Assembly: GCA_041625575.1 (NCBI GenBank)
Contig: JBFJTG010000025.1
Coordinates: 1 to 33,196, forward strand
Direction: 5' to 3'
DNA from: Litorivivens sp041625575
GTDB lineage: Bacteria > Pseudomonadota > Gammaproteobacteria > Pseudomonadales > Spongiibacteraceae
DNA: 33,196 bases
The notes under the pieces were generated by a model that was given only the letters and a program-made list of their open reading frames with translations, searched no databases and was not told the DNA's origin. Every line of letters begins with the position of its first letter. Position 1 is the first letter of the stretch. The position numbers were made by a program, and so were the translations under genes. This document shows, in pieces, positions 32,603-33,196 of the stretch.

Positions 32603-33196
32603 TTAATCAAAACTAATTGAATCGTATTTACTGAAGGGCAATGAGTTGTAAACCTCTCCACTTGCCGCAAACAATGCATTGGCCAGAGCCGGTGCCACAC
32701 AGGGTACGCCTAACTCACCAACGCCGCCGGGATGTTCGCCGCTAGGCAAGATCACCGTTTCAATTTTAGGCGTCTGGTACATACGTAAAACGCGGTAATC
32801 ATGGTAATTGCTTTCCCGCACCACGCCATCAACTAACGTAATTTCGCCAAAAAGTGCCGCCGACAAGGCAAACACAATACCCGACTCAATCTGGGCCTCG
32901 ACCAGATCGGGATTAACCGCCGTGCCGCAATCCACCGCACTGACAACGCGCTGTATCTTTACGCGCTTAGCGCTCAGGGTCAGCTCTACCACTTGCGCAA
33001 TCACACTGTCATAGGACGCAAACACCGCAACACCACGGTGCACACCGTCGTTGCTACCCTCTCGCCAACCTGCGGCGTTCGCCGCAGCATTCAAAACGGC
33101 GAGATGACGCGGTTTGTTGTGCAGCAATTCGCGGCGCATGCTAAGCGGGTGTTTGCCCGCCATACTGGCCAGACGGTCAAAAAAGGTCTCTACTGC
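32603..33196 (-). CDS. IorB-type molybdopterin oxidoreductase large subunit, C-terminus
   Basis: The frame is open to the right edge, giving 197 residues of the C-terminal end. Recognisable parts are the AVETFFDRLASMAGKHPLSMRRELL segment, VVSAVDCGTAVNPDLVEAQIESG, and PGGVGELGVPCVAPALANALF, whose GVGELG holds the catalytic glutamate of the xanthine-dehydrogenase/isoquinoline 1-oxidoreductase beta family. Enzymes of this family hydroxylate N-heterocycles or oxidise aldehydes with water. With the diheme cytochrome it forms a membrane-linked dehydrogenase. No shared operator lies in the visible part, so its link to the catabolic block is open. Confidence 0.92.
   Translation of the reverse strand, partial: AVETFFDRLASMAGKHPLSMRRELLHNKPRHLAVLNAAANAAGWREGSNDGVHRGVAVFASYDSVIAQVVELTLSAKRVKIQRVVSAVDCGTAVNPDLVEAQIESGIVFALSAALFGEITLVDGVVRESNYHDYRVLRMYQTPKIETVILPSGEHPGGVGELGVPCVAPALANALFAASGEVYNSLPFSKYDSISFD

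Noticed and set aside
32593..32700. N-terminal extension of the diheme cytochrome
   Set aside because: It would overlap the IorB-type gene and hide the signal peptide; AAGGAGG precedes GTG 32592.
1..33196. Mobile element, CRISPR array or tRNA genes
   Set aside because: No transposase or integrase, no spaced direct repeats, and no cloverleaf-like sequence was noticed on reading both strands.

Overview
The window looks like chromosome of a free-living, probably aquatic, gammaproteobacterium. The protein style (a TonB-dependent receptor starting a catabolic operon, an IorB/cytochrome c cluster, a MASE-like GGDEF protein) and moderate GC recall Cellvibrionales/Spongiibacteraceae. That placement is an impression, not a measurement. 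No tRNA, rRNA, CRISPR array or mobile element was seen.

Layout. (1) 1-1450: a truncated small exported protein, a divergent LysR regulator and a tiny zinc-ribbon membrane protein; probably ordinary flank. (2) 1452-8178: an aconitase-family hydratase (LeuC/LeuD-like) flanked by two sets of class III CoA-transferase plus HMG-CoA-lyase-family protein. (3) 8258-10404: an FAD aromatic-type monooxygenase and a GntR/HutC-type regulator. (4) 10551-21347, all minus strand: a long operon reading TonB-dependent receptor, tandem nitrilase, red-chlorophyll-catabolite-reductase (RCCR)-like protein, acyl-CoA-dehydrogenase-like flavoprotein, two aldehyde dehydrogenases, an alpha/beta-fold protein and an isochorismatase-family amidase. 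(5) 21528-24897: a membrane protein translationally coupled to an MFS transporter, then a diguanylate cyclase. (6) 24943-31570: an arylmalonate-decarboxylase-like protein, an SDR resembling chlorophyll b reductase (NYC1/NOL), a calycin-like protein, a Rieske oxygenase, a second RCCR-like protein, a chlorophyllase-like hydrolase and a protein with two calycin-like repeats. (7) 31633-33196: a small membrane protein, a diheme cytochrome c and the C-terminus of an IorB-type molybdenum hydroxylase; probably the other flank.

Main proposal. The genes from 1452 to 31570 look like one regulon for catabolism of a chlorophyll-type (or other linear/cyclic) tetrapyrrole. Seven copies of an 18-bp AT-rich palindrome (idealised ATAATGATATATCATTAT) lie in the intergenic regions that start every one of these transcription units, including that of the GntR gene itself, and none was seen in the flanks. 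Read as a pathway: uptake by the TonB receptor and MFS; de-esterification by the chlorophyllase-like hydrolase; formyl reduction by the NYC1/NOL-like SDR; oxygenolytic ring opening by the Rieske oxygenase (pheophorbide a oxygenase role); reduction of the open-chain product by two RCCR-like proteins; further cleavage of pyrrole units by flavoproteins and aldehyde dehydrogenases; release of amide nitrogen by the nitrilase and isochorismatase-family enzymes; and entry of the resulting alkylated maleates into central metabolism by hydration (LeuCD-like), CoA transfer and retro-Claisen cleavage. The motif-level identifications are direct; the substrate and step order are inference. Not found in the window: a Mg-dechelatase, a ferredoxin, and a reductase for the Rieske protein.
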